Below are positions 16,038 through 24,282 of a stretch of 63,968 nt of DNA, piece after piece. Within the stretch, counting starts at the first letter, position 1; each line of letters starts with the position of its first letter. This DNA comes from an uncultured Lachnospiraceae bacterium (GTDB lineage Bacteria; Bacillota; Clostridia; Lachnospirales; Lachnospiraceae). The notes under the pieces were generated by a model. The model was not told the DNA's origin. It did no database searches and saw nothing but the letters and a program-made list of their open reading frames with translations. A program made the position numbers and the translations under genes. The DNA lies in contig CAOKWI010000020.1 of the NCBI GenBank assembly GCA_948473115.1, forward strand, positions 1 to 63,968, in the 5' to 3' direction.

Positions 16038-17774
16038 TTATTCATCAAAATCGCCGCTGCCGCTGGTCTGGGACTCATAGACGTCACGGTAGATCTCATT
16101 GTTTGCAAGCAGCTCCTCATGAGTGCCAAACCCATCGACCTGACCTTCATTCATGACGATGATCCTGTCGGCGTGCTCCACACTGGACACCCGCTGGGCA
16201 ATGATCAGTTTGGTGGTTCCGGGAATCTCCTCCGCAAAAGCCTTCCTGATCTTCGCGTCCGTGGCTGTGTCCACCGCGCTGGTGGAATCATCCAGAATCA
16301 GGATGCGGGGCTTTTTCAGCAATGCCCTGGCGATACAGAGCCTCTGCTTCTGTCCGCCGGACACATTGGTGCCGCCCTGCTCAATAAATGTATTGTAACC
16401 CTCCGGCATCCGCTGTATAAACTCATCGGCGCAGGCAAGCTCACAGGCATGCCTGCACGCTTCCTCTGTCGCCTCCTTATCGCCCCAGCGCAGGTTTTCC
16501 AGTATGGTTCCTGAAAACAGGACATTATTCTGGAGCACTACCGCCACCTGGTTCCTCAGCGCCTCCATATCATAATCGCGGACATCCACGCCGCCCACCA
16601 GAAGCCTTCCCTCCGTCACATCATAGAGCCTGCTGACCAGATTGACCAGACTGGACTTGGCGCTGCCGGTACCGCCTATAATGCCGATGGTTTCACCGGA
16701 CCTGATGTCCAGATCAATATTTTTCAGCACGGGATCGCCGGCGCCCTTCTTATAGCTGAACGAAACGTTTTCAAACCGGATGCTTCCGTCCCTCACCTCA
16801 TGGACAGGATCCGCAGGATCTGCCAGGTCGGGCTTCTCCGTCAGCACTTCACAGATACGCTTTGCGCTTGCGCTGGACATGGTGATCATGACGAAGATCA
16901 TGGACAACATCATCAGATTCATCAGAATATTCATACAATAAGTCAAAAGGCTCATCAGCTGCCCCGTAGTCAGTTCGTTCTGCACCACCAGATGCGCGCC
17001 GATCCAGCTGATCAGTATGATGCAGGTATAGACCGTGAAATTCATAACAGGTGCATTCCATGCAACGATACCCTCCGCCTTACAGAAAATTTTATATAGA
17101 TTCTCACTGGCTCTCTTAAATTTCTTATTTTCGTGATCTTCCCTGACATATGCCTTCACCACACGGATCGCAGACACATTTTCCTGTACGCTTTCGTTCA
17201 GGTCGTCATATTTGGGGAATGCCTGTGTAAAATGCTTTGTGGCATTGGTGACAATCACTCCCAGGATGCAGGCAAGTATAACAACTGCTATCAAATAAAT
17301 GCTGGCAAGCCTGGGGCTGATGTAGAAGGACATACACATGGCAATGATGAGGCTGAAAGGCGCCCGCATGGCCATTCTCAGGATCATCTGGTACGCGTTC
17401 TGCATGTTTGTCACATCTGTGGTCAGTCTGGTAACCAGGCCCGAGGTACTGAATTTGTCAATGTTGGCAAAGCTGAAGGTCTGTATGTTCTCGTACATGG
17501 ATTTTCTCAGATTCCTTGCAAAGCCGGTGGATGCCTTCGCGCCGAACACACCTCCCCCGATGCCGAAGGAAAGGCTCAGGATCGCCGCCAGGATCATCAG
17601 TGCTCCCACCAGATAAATATGTTTCATGTCTCCCTTGTTGACGCCGTCATCAATAATGGACGCCATCAACAGCGGAATAATCATTTCCATGACCACTTCC
17701 GCTATCATGAAGACCGGGGTCACGGCAGAAGCCGCTTTAAACTCCTTGATCTGTGCTCCAAGTGTCTTTAACAT
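16038..17774 (-). CDS. ABC exporter half-transporter, degenerate-site subunit
   Basis: A 578-residue fused permease-ATPase. Its NBD departs from consensus where hydrolysis needs it: Walker A reads GGTGSAKSS (Ala for the usual Gly before Lys), the Walker B catalytic Glu is Asp (ILILDDSTSAVD), and the switch His is Gln (IIAQRVS). The signature VSGGQKQRLCIARA is intact. Such a mix is the known pattern of heterodimeric exporters, where the non-catalytic site uses this subunit's Walker motifs. It lies 79 bp downstream of a MarR gene and is probably co-transcribed with it. Confidence 0.92.
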   Translation of the reverse strand: MLKTLGAQIKEFKAASAVTPVFMIAEVVMEMIIPLLMASIIDDGVNKGDMKHIYLVGALMILAAILSLSFGIGGGVFGAKASTGFARNLRKSMYENIQTFSFANIDKFSTSGLVTRLTTDVTNMQNAYQMILRMAMRAPFSLIIAMCMSFYISPRLASIYLIAVVILACILGVIVTNATKHFTQAFPKYDDLNESVQENVSAIRVVKAYVREDHENKKFKRASENLYKIFCKAEGIVAWNAPVMNFTVYTCIILISWIGAHLVVQNELTTGQLMSLLTYCMNILMNLMMLSMIFVMITMSSASAKRICEVLTEKPDLADPADPVHEVRDGSIRFENVSFSYKKGAGDPVLKNIDLDIRSGETIGIIGGTGSAKSSLVNLVSRLYDVTEGRLLVGGVDVRDYDMEALRNQVAVVLQNNVLFSGTILENLRWGDKEATEEACRHACELACADEFIQRMPEGYNTFIEQGGTNVSGGQKQRLCIARALLKKPRILILDDSTSAVDTATDAKIRKAFAEEIPGTTKLIIAQRVSSVEHADRIIVMNEGQVDGFGTHEELLANNEIYRDVYESQTSGSGDFDE

Positions 17775-17853
17775 AAATACTCTTCCTTTCTTCATTTTAT
17801 AGTTTCATTGCTTTTTATAGCTTTATTGCTTTTATAGCTTCACAGAATTTGTT

Positions 17854-18378
17854 TTACTCCGTCTTCTCTGCCTGTTCGTGCTGCGGACAGTCTCTGGGAG
17901 GTATTTCACCGTCCTCCCCTTCGCATTCCGCCTCCATCCGCTCCAGGTTGTCCTGCAGCATGCCCAACAGCCTGAATAATTCGGCAACCTCGGTTTCCGT
18001 CATCCCCTGTAATATCATTCTGTCCATGAGCCGCATGTGCCCTTCCACCTTTGCCTGCCTCTCGCAGGCAGGCTCCGTCATCATAATGCGCTTCAATCTG
18101 GCATCCTTATCCTGGCTCTTCCTTACGATCAAGCCGTTTTTCTCCATCACCTGAAGCGTATTCGTCGCCGTGGCCCTGGAAATGCGAAATTCCTTCTCAA
18201 TATCCCGCTGGTACACCGGCTCCTCCGGATGATGGAACAAATACCCCATGATACCGCCCTGCAGCTGGGACTGGGGCGCATTGCCATCCCTGGGAAAGCT
18301 TTTGTGGATCACTGCCTTGATCCGGTTATGGATCACACGCAGTGTAAACGCAATAGACTTCTGCTTCTCCTTTTCCAT
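17854..18378 (-). CDS. MarR family transcriptional regulator
   Basis: A 174-residue winged-helix protein. The DNA-reading region is YQRDIEKEFRISRATATNTL, followed by the wing ...GLIVRKSQDKDARLKRIM. The acidic tail (GEDGEIPPRDCPQHE...) contains one Cys and two His. It is the first gene of the operon with the ABC exporter, and two perfect palindromes overlap its promoter, so it most likely represses its own operon and responds to an exported compound. Confidence 0.92.
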   Translation of the reverse strand: MEKEKQKSIAFTLRVIHNRIKAVIHKSFPRDGNAPQSQLQGGIMGYLFHHPEEPVYQRDIEKEFRISRATATNTLQVMEKNGLIVRKSQDKDARLKRIMMTEPACERQAKVEGHMRLMDRMILQGMTETEVAELFRLLGMLQDNLERMEAECEGEDGEIPPRDCPQHEQAEKTE

Positions 18379-18453
18379 ATGTATCCCCCTGAATAAGTAA
18401 GTATATTTTGCGCGGTCTCACAGAAACTGTCCCTTCTCCCTTACGCAAAAAAT

Positions 18454-18515
18454 GTTAGTGCGCTAACTTTTATTGTTAGCACACTAACATTATCGCAAAT
18501 GAATTTATTTGTCAA
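18454..18515 (-). promoter_or_regulatory. marR-ABC operon promoter with twin operators
   Basis: On the minus strand -35 TTGACA (18510-18515), 17 bp, -10 TAATGT (18487-18492). Two 14-bp palindromes follow: GTTAGTGTGCTAAC (18475-18488, covering the end of the -10) and GTTAGCGCACTAAC (18454-18467), 21 bp apart centre to centre and thus on the same DNA face. MarR dimer binding to these would block transcription. Confidence 0.85.
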
Positions 18516-18549
18516 GTACTGCCAGCATTTTTATAATTCTTTTAGATTT

Positions 18550-20973
18550 TTACACCGGCTTGATCTTCATGGTAAGGCTGATACGCTTTTTGGGCACATC
18601 CACAGATAACACCTGTACTTCCACGATATCCCCCACACTGACAGCCTCCAGAGGATGCTTGATATAACGGTCAGTGATCTGGGAAATATGCACCAGGCCG
18701 TCCTGATGGACGCCGATATCCACGAAAGCGCCGAAATCGATCACGTTGCGGACTGTGCCTTTCAGAACCATCCCCGGCTTCAGATCCTTCATATCCAGCA
18801 CATCGCTCCGCAGGATCGGCCTGGGCATATCATCCCTGGGATCCCTGGCAGGCTTCTCCAGCTCCTTTAAGATATCGGTCAGGGTGATCTCTCCGATTCC
18901 CAGTTCCTCCGCCAGCAGCTTCTTATCCTTTATTCTCTTCTCCAGGCTGGAAACGGAAACCGCCTGTGCGCTGCTGCCGTTTTGAGGCGTGCCATTGCCC
19001 TGGTCCTTGCCGGACTTCACGCCATTGCCGGATGAGCGCTTGCCCGCATTGCTGCCGTCCAGTACCATACCGCCCATGGCGGCCGCAAGCGCTTTCCCCA
19101 TGGCTGTATTGGTATTGTGGACCTGCACGGCCTTCTGCTGCTGTTTCTTTGGGGGCTGCTTTTCCGCAACAGGTGCTTTCTTTCCTGCCGCCTTATCCGC
19201 CGCCGCTTTCTTCTGGGCCGCCCTCACATCCTCCATGGTCAGTCCCAGCTTGTCCAGCAGCCTCATTGCCGCCTCATAGGACTCCGGATGGACACTGGTG
19301 GCATCCAGTGGATTGGCGCCATCCAGGATCCGCATAAAGCCCGCGCACTGTTCGTATGCCTTGGGTCCCAGCTTGGCCACCTTGAGAAGCTGCTTCCGAT
19401 CCGTAAAGCGGCCGTTTGCCTCTCTGTAATCCACAATATTCTTCGCGATTGTCTTATTGATGCCGGATATATACTCCAAAAGGGAGGCTGACGCGGTATT
19501 CAGATCCACCCCCACCTTATTCACGCTGTCTTCCACCACGCCGCTCAAAGCTTCACTCAGCTTCTTCTGGTTCATGTCATGCTGATACTGTCCCACACCG
19601 ATGGACTGGGGATCAATCTTCACCAGCTCCGCCAGGGGATCCTGAAGCCTTCTGGCAATGGACGCGGCGCTTCTCTGTCCCACGTCAAAGTTGGGGAACT
19701 CCTCCGTGGCAAGCTTGCTGGCAGAGTATACGCTGGCGCCAGCCTCATTGACAATGACATACTGCACAGGGCGATCCAGCTCCTTGATCAGATCCACAAT
19801 AACCTGTTCAGACTCCCTGGACGCAGTGCCGTTTCCGACCGAAATTAGATCCACACTGTATTTCCTGATTAATTTCTTTAATTCCGTCTTTGCCTCCTCC
19901 ACTTTATTCTGGGGCGCCGTAGGATAGATCACCTTGGTGTCCAGCACCTTTCCGGTGGGATCTACCACCGCCAGCTTACATCCGGTACGAAAAGCGGGAT
20001 CCCAGCCCAGAACCACCTTTCCCGCGATAGGCGGCTGCAGAAGAAGCTGCTCCAGGTTCTTTCCAAACACGGATATGGCGCCGTCCTCCGCCTTTTCCGT
20101 CAGTTCATTACGGATCTCTCTTTCAATAGCAGGTGCTATTAATCTGTCATAGCTGTCTTGGATCACCTCCCGCAGTACAGGAGTGGTATACTCGTTATCG
20201 GAAAGGATGGTCTTCTTGCCAAGATACTGTAAAATGCGCTCCACAGGGGCGTTGACCTTCACTGTCAAAACCTTCTCCGCCTCGCCCCTGTTCAAAGCCA
20301 GCACGCGATGACCCGCCACCTTTTTCACCGGTTCCTCGAAATTGTAATACATTTCATAGACGCTTTCCGCCTTCTCATCCTTGGCTGCGCTGGTGATAAT
20401 CCCTTCCTCCATGGTGAGTTCACGGATATAAATGCGGTAATCCGCCTCGTCGGAAATACTCTCGGCAATGATATCCCTGGCGCCCTGTAAAGCCTCCTCG
20501 GCATTCTTTACCTGCTTTTCAGCCTCCACGTCCTCTGAGGTGACATATTTTTCAGCCTCCTCGAGCAGCGGCGCGGCGGCATCCTGGGCCAATATGTACT
20601 GGGCCAGCCCGTCCAGCCCCTTCTCCCTGGCAACGCTTGCCCTTGTCTTTCTCTTGGGGCGGTAAGGACGGTACAAGTCCTCCACCACCACCAGCGTCTG
20701 GGCCGCCAGGATCTTCTCCCGTAACTCCTCTGTCAGCTTTCCCTGCTCCTCAATGCTGCCCAGCACCTGCTCCTTCTTCTCCTCCAGATTGCGCAGATAG
20801 ACCAGCCTCTCATGGAGATCGCGCAGCTGCTCATCGTTCAGGGAGCCCGTTACTTCCTTTCTATATCGTGAAATGAAGGGGATCGTATTTCCCTCATCAA
20901 TCAGCTTGACGGCGGCTTCCACCTGCCATTTCTCCACCTTCAATTCTTCTTTGATTTTCAGAATAATGTCCAT
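18550..20973 (-). CDS. tex: Tex family RNA-binding transcription accessory protein
   Basis: An 807-residue cytoplasmic protein. It has the N-terminal helix-turn-helix-rich region, the YqgF-like RNase H fold (about 330-450, with GWDPAFRTGCKLAVVD), helix-hairpin-helix repeats (about 500-600, SISLLEYISG-like motif ASLLEYISGI) and a C-terminal S1 domain (about 735-805, KGTVRNVIDFGAFVDIG). Usual Tex length is about 720; the extra residues are a Lys/Ala/Gln/Gly-rich linker of about 90 between the HhH part and the S1 domain. The start at 20973 follows AGGACAGG. Confidence 0.93.
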   Translation of the reverse strand: MDIILKIKEELKVEKWQVEAAVKLIDEGNTIPFISRYRKEVTGSLNDEQLRDLHERLVYLRNLEEKKEQVLGSIEEQGKLTEELREKILAAQTLVVVEDLYRPYRPKRKTRASVAREKGLDGLAQYILAQDAAAPLLEEAEKYVTSEDVEAEKQVKNAEEALQGARDIIAESISDEADYRIYIRELTMEEGIITSAAKDEKAESVYEMYYNFEEPVKKVAGHRVLALNRGEAEKVLTVKVNAPVERILQYLGKKTILSDNEYTTPVLREVIQDSYDRLIAPAIEREIRNELTEKAEDGAISVFGKNLEQLLLQPPIAGKVVLGWDPAFRTGCKLAVVDPTGKVLDTKVIYPTAPQNKVEEAKTELKKLIRKYSVDLISVGNGTASRESEQVIVDLIKELDRPVQYVIVNEAGASVYSASKLATEEFPNFDVGQRSAASIARRLQDPLAELVKIDPQSIGVGQYQHDMNQKKLSEALSGVVEDSVNKVGVDLNTASASLLEYISGINKTIAKNIVDYREANGRFTDRKQLLKVAKLGPKAYEQCAGFMRILDGANPLDATSVHPESYEAAMRLLDKLGLTMEDVRAAQKKAAADKAAGKKAPVAEKQPPKKQQQKAVQVHNTNTAMGKALAAAMGGMVLDGSNAGKRSSGNGVKSGKDQGNGTPQNGSSAQAVSVSSLEKRIKDKKLLAEELGIGEITLTDILKELEKPARDPRDDMPRPILRSDVLDMKDLKPGMVLKGTVRNVIDFGAFVDIGVHQDGLVHISQITDRYIKHPLEAVSVGDIVEVQVLSVDVPKKRISLTMKIKPV

Positions 20974-21103
20974 AAAGCTAAAACCTGTCCTTTCTTCTTT
21001 TGCGATTTGACCGCTGCACCTATTATACCCAAAAAAGGCTTTCTCCGCAATCATGAATCCTGTAATGGCTCCGTTCCGGCAATACCGGGCACACGTGTTA
21101 CCT

Positions 21104-21132
21104 TTGACAGAATCCACTCAAAGTGTTATAGT
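21104..21132 (+). promoter_or_regulatory. promoter of the 21174 gene
   Basis: -35 TTGACA (21104-21109), 17 bp, -10 TATAGT (21127-21132), 42 bp before the ATG at 21174. Confidence 0.7.
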
Positions 21133-21173
21133 TAAAATACTTAAGAGAATGTTGAAGCACGGAGTTTATTTGA

Positions 21174-21650
21174 ATGGATTATAACCGGAATGGCCAGAAT
21201 AACCAGAACAACTGGCATCGTGACAATCAGCAGCATGACCGCTGGAACAGCAGCGCCTCCAACAGCAGCTATTATAATCAGCCTACCCATCGTCCTTACG
21301 GGCAGGGTTTTATGATTGCGTCCATGATATGCGGCGCTTTATCCGTGACGGCCTGCTGCACCGGCATCCTATCACTGCCCCTGGGCGCCCTGGGTATCCT
21401 CTTTGCACTGCTGACTTACCGCAGGGGGAAGAAGATAAACGGCACTGCCATGACAGGGATCGTACTCTCCACCATGGGAATCATTACAGGTGTTTCCATG
21501 CTCATCTACTCTTTCTATACACTGCCCGACATGATGCGCGATCCCATGTTCCGAAATCAGGTGGACGCCATAACGGAGCAGATGTACGGCATGGATTTCG
21601 CGGAATTTATGGAACAGTACTACGGTTATGAATTTGACCTTTCCGAATAA
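21174..21650 (+). CDS. DUF4190-type small membrane protein with Asn/Gln-rich N-terminus
   Basis: A 158-residue protein. The first 42 residues are hydrophilic and rich in Asn, Gln, His and Ser. Two membrane helices follow (about 44-75 and 84-107) with a short basic loop containing TYRRGKKINGTAMTGI, the usual DUF4190 arrangement, and then an acidic tail ending YGYEFDLSE. The function is unknown. It has its own promoter and is followed 39 bp later by the HExxH protein gene, so the two may be co-transcribed. Confidence 0.7.
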   Translation: MDYNRNGQNNQNNWHRDNQQHDRWNSSASNSSYYNQPTHRPYGQGFMIASMICGALSVTACCTGILSLPLGALGILFALLTYRRGKKINGTAMTGIVLSTMGIITGVSMLIYSFYTLPDMMRDPMFRNQVDAITEQMYGMDFAEFMEQYYGYEFDLSE

Positions 21651-21689
21651 ATATAGACAATCCAGTTGGACTAAGATAAGGAGGTTATT

Positions 21690-22229
21690 ATGATGATGAA
21701 TGTGGCTTCATACGGCAATCGCTCTTATATGACGGCTCCCGGCTACGGTGCTTCCCGGGCCGGCAGCGCAGCCCCCGCGGAAGACATAGCCCTTCCCGGC
21801 GTCAAAAATAAAATGGAGGCGGAACGCAAAGAACGCCTTGGGATCAAGGATCCCAATGGGATCAAAGATCCCAAGGAAGAATGCCAGACCTGTAAAAACC
21901 GCAAGTACAAGGACGGATCCGATGAGATGGTATCCTTCAAGAGCCCTGCCCACATTTCTCCCGAGAGCGCCGCATCCGCCGTCCGCGCGCACGAACAGGA
22001 GCACGTCAGCAACGCATACTCCAAGGCGGCCACCGGAAACGGCAAGGTAATATCCGCCTCCGTCTCCATACAGACCTCCATCTGCCCCGAGTGCGGACGG
22101 AGTTATGTGTCGGGCGGCACCACCAACACCCAGATCAAATATTATAATGAAGACAATCCCTACCAGAAAGATCTGAAAGCTGCCGATCATGAAAAATACG
22201 CCGGCATGAATCTGGATTACGCAGTCTGA
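21690..22229 (+). CDS. putative zinc protein with HExxH and CxxC motifs
   Basis: A 179-residue protein of unassigned function. It contains CQTC (about 65-68), a patch VSFKSPAHISPESAASAVRA, then HEQEH (about 106-110), which fits the HExxH zincin motif, and finally CPEC (about 137-140) with YVSGGTTNTQ after it. The N-terminal 35 residues are low complexity. No signal peptide is seen. The pattern recalls SprA-like and related predicted metallopeptidases, but I cannot place the third zinc ligand. The SD is AAGGAGG. Confidence 0.6.
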   Translation: MMMNVASYGNRSYMTAPGYGASRAGSAAPAEDIALPGVKNKMEAERKERLGIKDPNGIKDPKEECQTCKNRKYKDGSDEMVSFKSPAHISPESAASAVRAHEQEHVSNAYSKAATGNGKVISASVSIQTSICPECGRSYVSGGTTNTQIKYYNEDNPYQKDLKAADHEKYAGMNLDYAV

Positions 22230-22242
22230 GTACAGGGAGCAT

Positions 22243-23013
22243 ATGGAGCATTTCATGAAGCAATACAAGAAACCTTATGAATTGAAGAATCTGGCAAAGG
22301 ATAAGCTGCAGGGCAAATATGGCGCCGCCGTATTGATCCTGTTCCTGTACAGTCTGATCACCACCAGCGCATCCCTGTTCATCACCATGCTTTCCAACAT
22401 GACCTCCGCCACGGTTTATGCCATGACGGGCTCCCCGTCTGCTGTCACCGTAATAACCATAGTATTCGAGCTGATCAGCCTGGCCGCTGTCATTGTCCTG
22501 GGCATCCTGCAGGCCGGGATCACCCTGTTCTTCCTGAACCTTGCCTGCGGTCAGCCCTTTGCCACGGGAAATCTGTTCTATGGCTTTAAAAAGGATTCCG
22601 GCAAATTCCTGATCCTGTCCGCGGCGGTAGGGCTGTGCAATGCCATCTGTCTGTATCCCAGCCAGTATTGCCTGTCCGCTTACCTGAATACCCGGGACAC
22701 ACATATACTGTATCTCGCATGTGTGCTCATGCTGATTGGATTCTGCATTTATGTCCCTGTCTCCCTCGGCCTGTCACAGGTGTTTTACCTGATGCTGGAT
22801 TATCCGGACCGCTCCGCAAAGGATACGCTGGTCCTCTCCTTCCAGGTGATGAGGGGAAACAAGGGACGCCTGTTCTATTTACAGCTTTCCTTTCTTCCTA
22901 TGATGATCCTTTGCATCTGTAGTGTCGGAATCGGATTTCTGTGGCTGAATCCCTATATGCAGATGACTTACACATATTTCTTCCTGGATATCATGAATCC
23001 TGCGGAAAGCTGA
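22243..23013 (+). CDS. DUF975 family membrane protein
   Basis: A 256-residue polytopic protein that begins with the family's typical cytoplasmic LKNLAKDKLQGKYG segment. About six membrane helices follow, and the family pattern LGLSQVFYLMLDYPD...AKDTLVLSFQVMRGNKGRLF lies near the end. The function is unknown. The start may be the ATG at 22243 or at 22255; GGGAGCAT precedes the first. It is 13 bp after the HExxH protein gene. Confidence 0.8.
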   Translation: MEHFMKQYKKPYELKNLAKDKLQGKYGAAVLILFLYSLITTSASLFITMLSNMTSATVYAMTGSPSAVTVITIVFELISLAAVIVLGILQAGITLFFLNLACGQPFATGNLFYGFKKDSGKFLILSAAVGLCNAICLYPSQYCLSAYLNTRDTHILYLACVLMLIGFCIYVPVSLGLSQVFYLMLDYPDRSAKDTLVLSFQVMRGNKGRLFYLQLSFLPMMILCICSVGIGFLWLNPYMQMTYTYFFLDIMNPAES

Positions 23014-23086
23014 CCTCTCCGCAGGATTTTCTAATACAATCCATGTCATTGGTATCCATGACAGCCCGGACGCATCGTTTTTATTG

Positions 23087-24206
23087 TTACGCGTCATGGT
23101 TCTTTGTATTGATCCACTTTAAATAGCCATTGATGAAAGGATCCAGGGCGCCGTCCAGGACTGCGTCCGCATTGCCGGTCTCCACATCCGTCCTGAGATC
23201 CTTGACCAGCTTATAAGGCTGCAGGACGTAGGATCTGATCTGGTTTCCCCAGCCGATCTCCTTCACCTCTCCCCGGATGTCGGACAGCTTCTCCACATTT
23301 GCCTCCTGCTTCAGCAGATACAGCTTTGCCTTCAGCATCTGCATGGCCTTGTCCTTATTCTGGAACTGGCTGCGCTCGTTCTGGCACTGTACCACGGTTC
23401 CCGTAGGAATATGGGTGATGCGGATTGCGGAAGAAGTCTTGTTGATATGCTGGCCGCCTGCACCGCTGCTTCGGTAGGTATCGATCCTCAGATCCTTCTC
23501 ATCAATCTCCACGTCCAGGTCTTCCTCGATATCCGGCATCACATCCAGGGACACAAAGGAAGTCTGGCGCTTTCCCTGGGCGTTAAAGGGTGAAATCCGC
23601 ACCAGCCGGTGCACACCCTTCTCGGATTTCAGATAGCCATAGGCATTCTCACCGTTGACCTGGAATGTCACTGACTTGATTCCCGCCTCGTCGCCATCCA
23701 GATAGTCCAGCACATCCAGGGTAAAGCCCTTGCGCTCCGCCCATCTGGTATACATGCGGTAAAGCATGCCGCACCAGTCGCAGCTTTCCGTTCCGCCGGC
23801 GCCGGCATTGAGCTTTAAAATCGCGTTGTTCCTGTCATACTCCTCTGAGAGCAGCGTCCCAATGCGGAGTTCCTCAAACTCACCGACAAACTCATCTATC
23901 TCTCCCCTGATTTCGGCCACCATGGACTCATCATTTTCTTCATTGCCCATTTCGATCAGGGTGAGGATATCCTCATACTGTCCGGAGAGTTTATCGCACT
24001 GTTCCACCACGTCCTTGAGATTTTTCAATTCTTTCATCTGTCTGTTGGAACGGTCAGGATCATCCCAGAAACCGGGAGCCTCCATCTCCATCTCCAACTC
24101 TTCGATCCTCTTTACCTTATTAGCGAGGTCAAAGTGAATCCCTCACTTCCGCCAATGGAGTTTCGTAAGCCTGGATCTCAGACTTCATCTGATCTAATTC
24201 TACCAA
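23087..24206 (-). CDS. prfB: peptide chain release factor 2 with programmed +1 frameshift
   Basis: RF2 recognises UGA and UAA stop codons. A 25-codon first frame starts at TTG (24204-24206, SD AAGGTGA) and ends at an in-frame TGA at 24129-24131 in the context CTT-TGA-C. After skipping one base, the second frame (24130 to 23087) gives 347 more residues. The total of about 372 fits RF2. The stop-reading motif is SPF, and the hydrolysis motif GGQ lies in SSGAGGQHINKTSSAIRITH. An AGGG stretch lies a few bases before the slip site, as known for RF2 autoregulation. secA lies upstream on the same strand. Confidence 0.95.
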
Positions 24207-24282
24207 TTGCGTCACCTTCTTTCCTTATTATTTGATATGAAATATAAAATCAGCCCAACCGTGTTCTTCTCCCTTTCATAAC

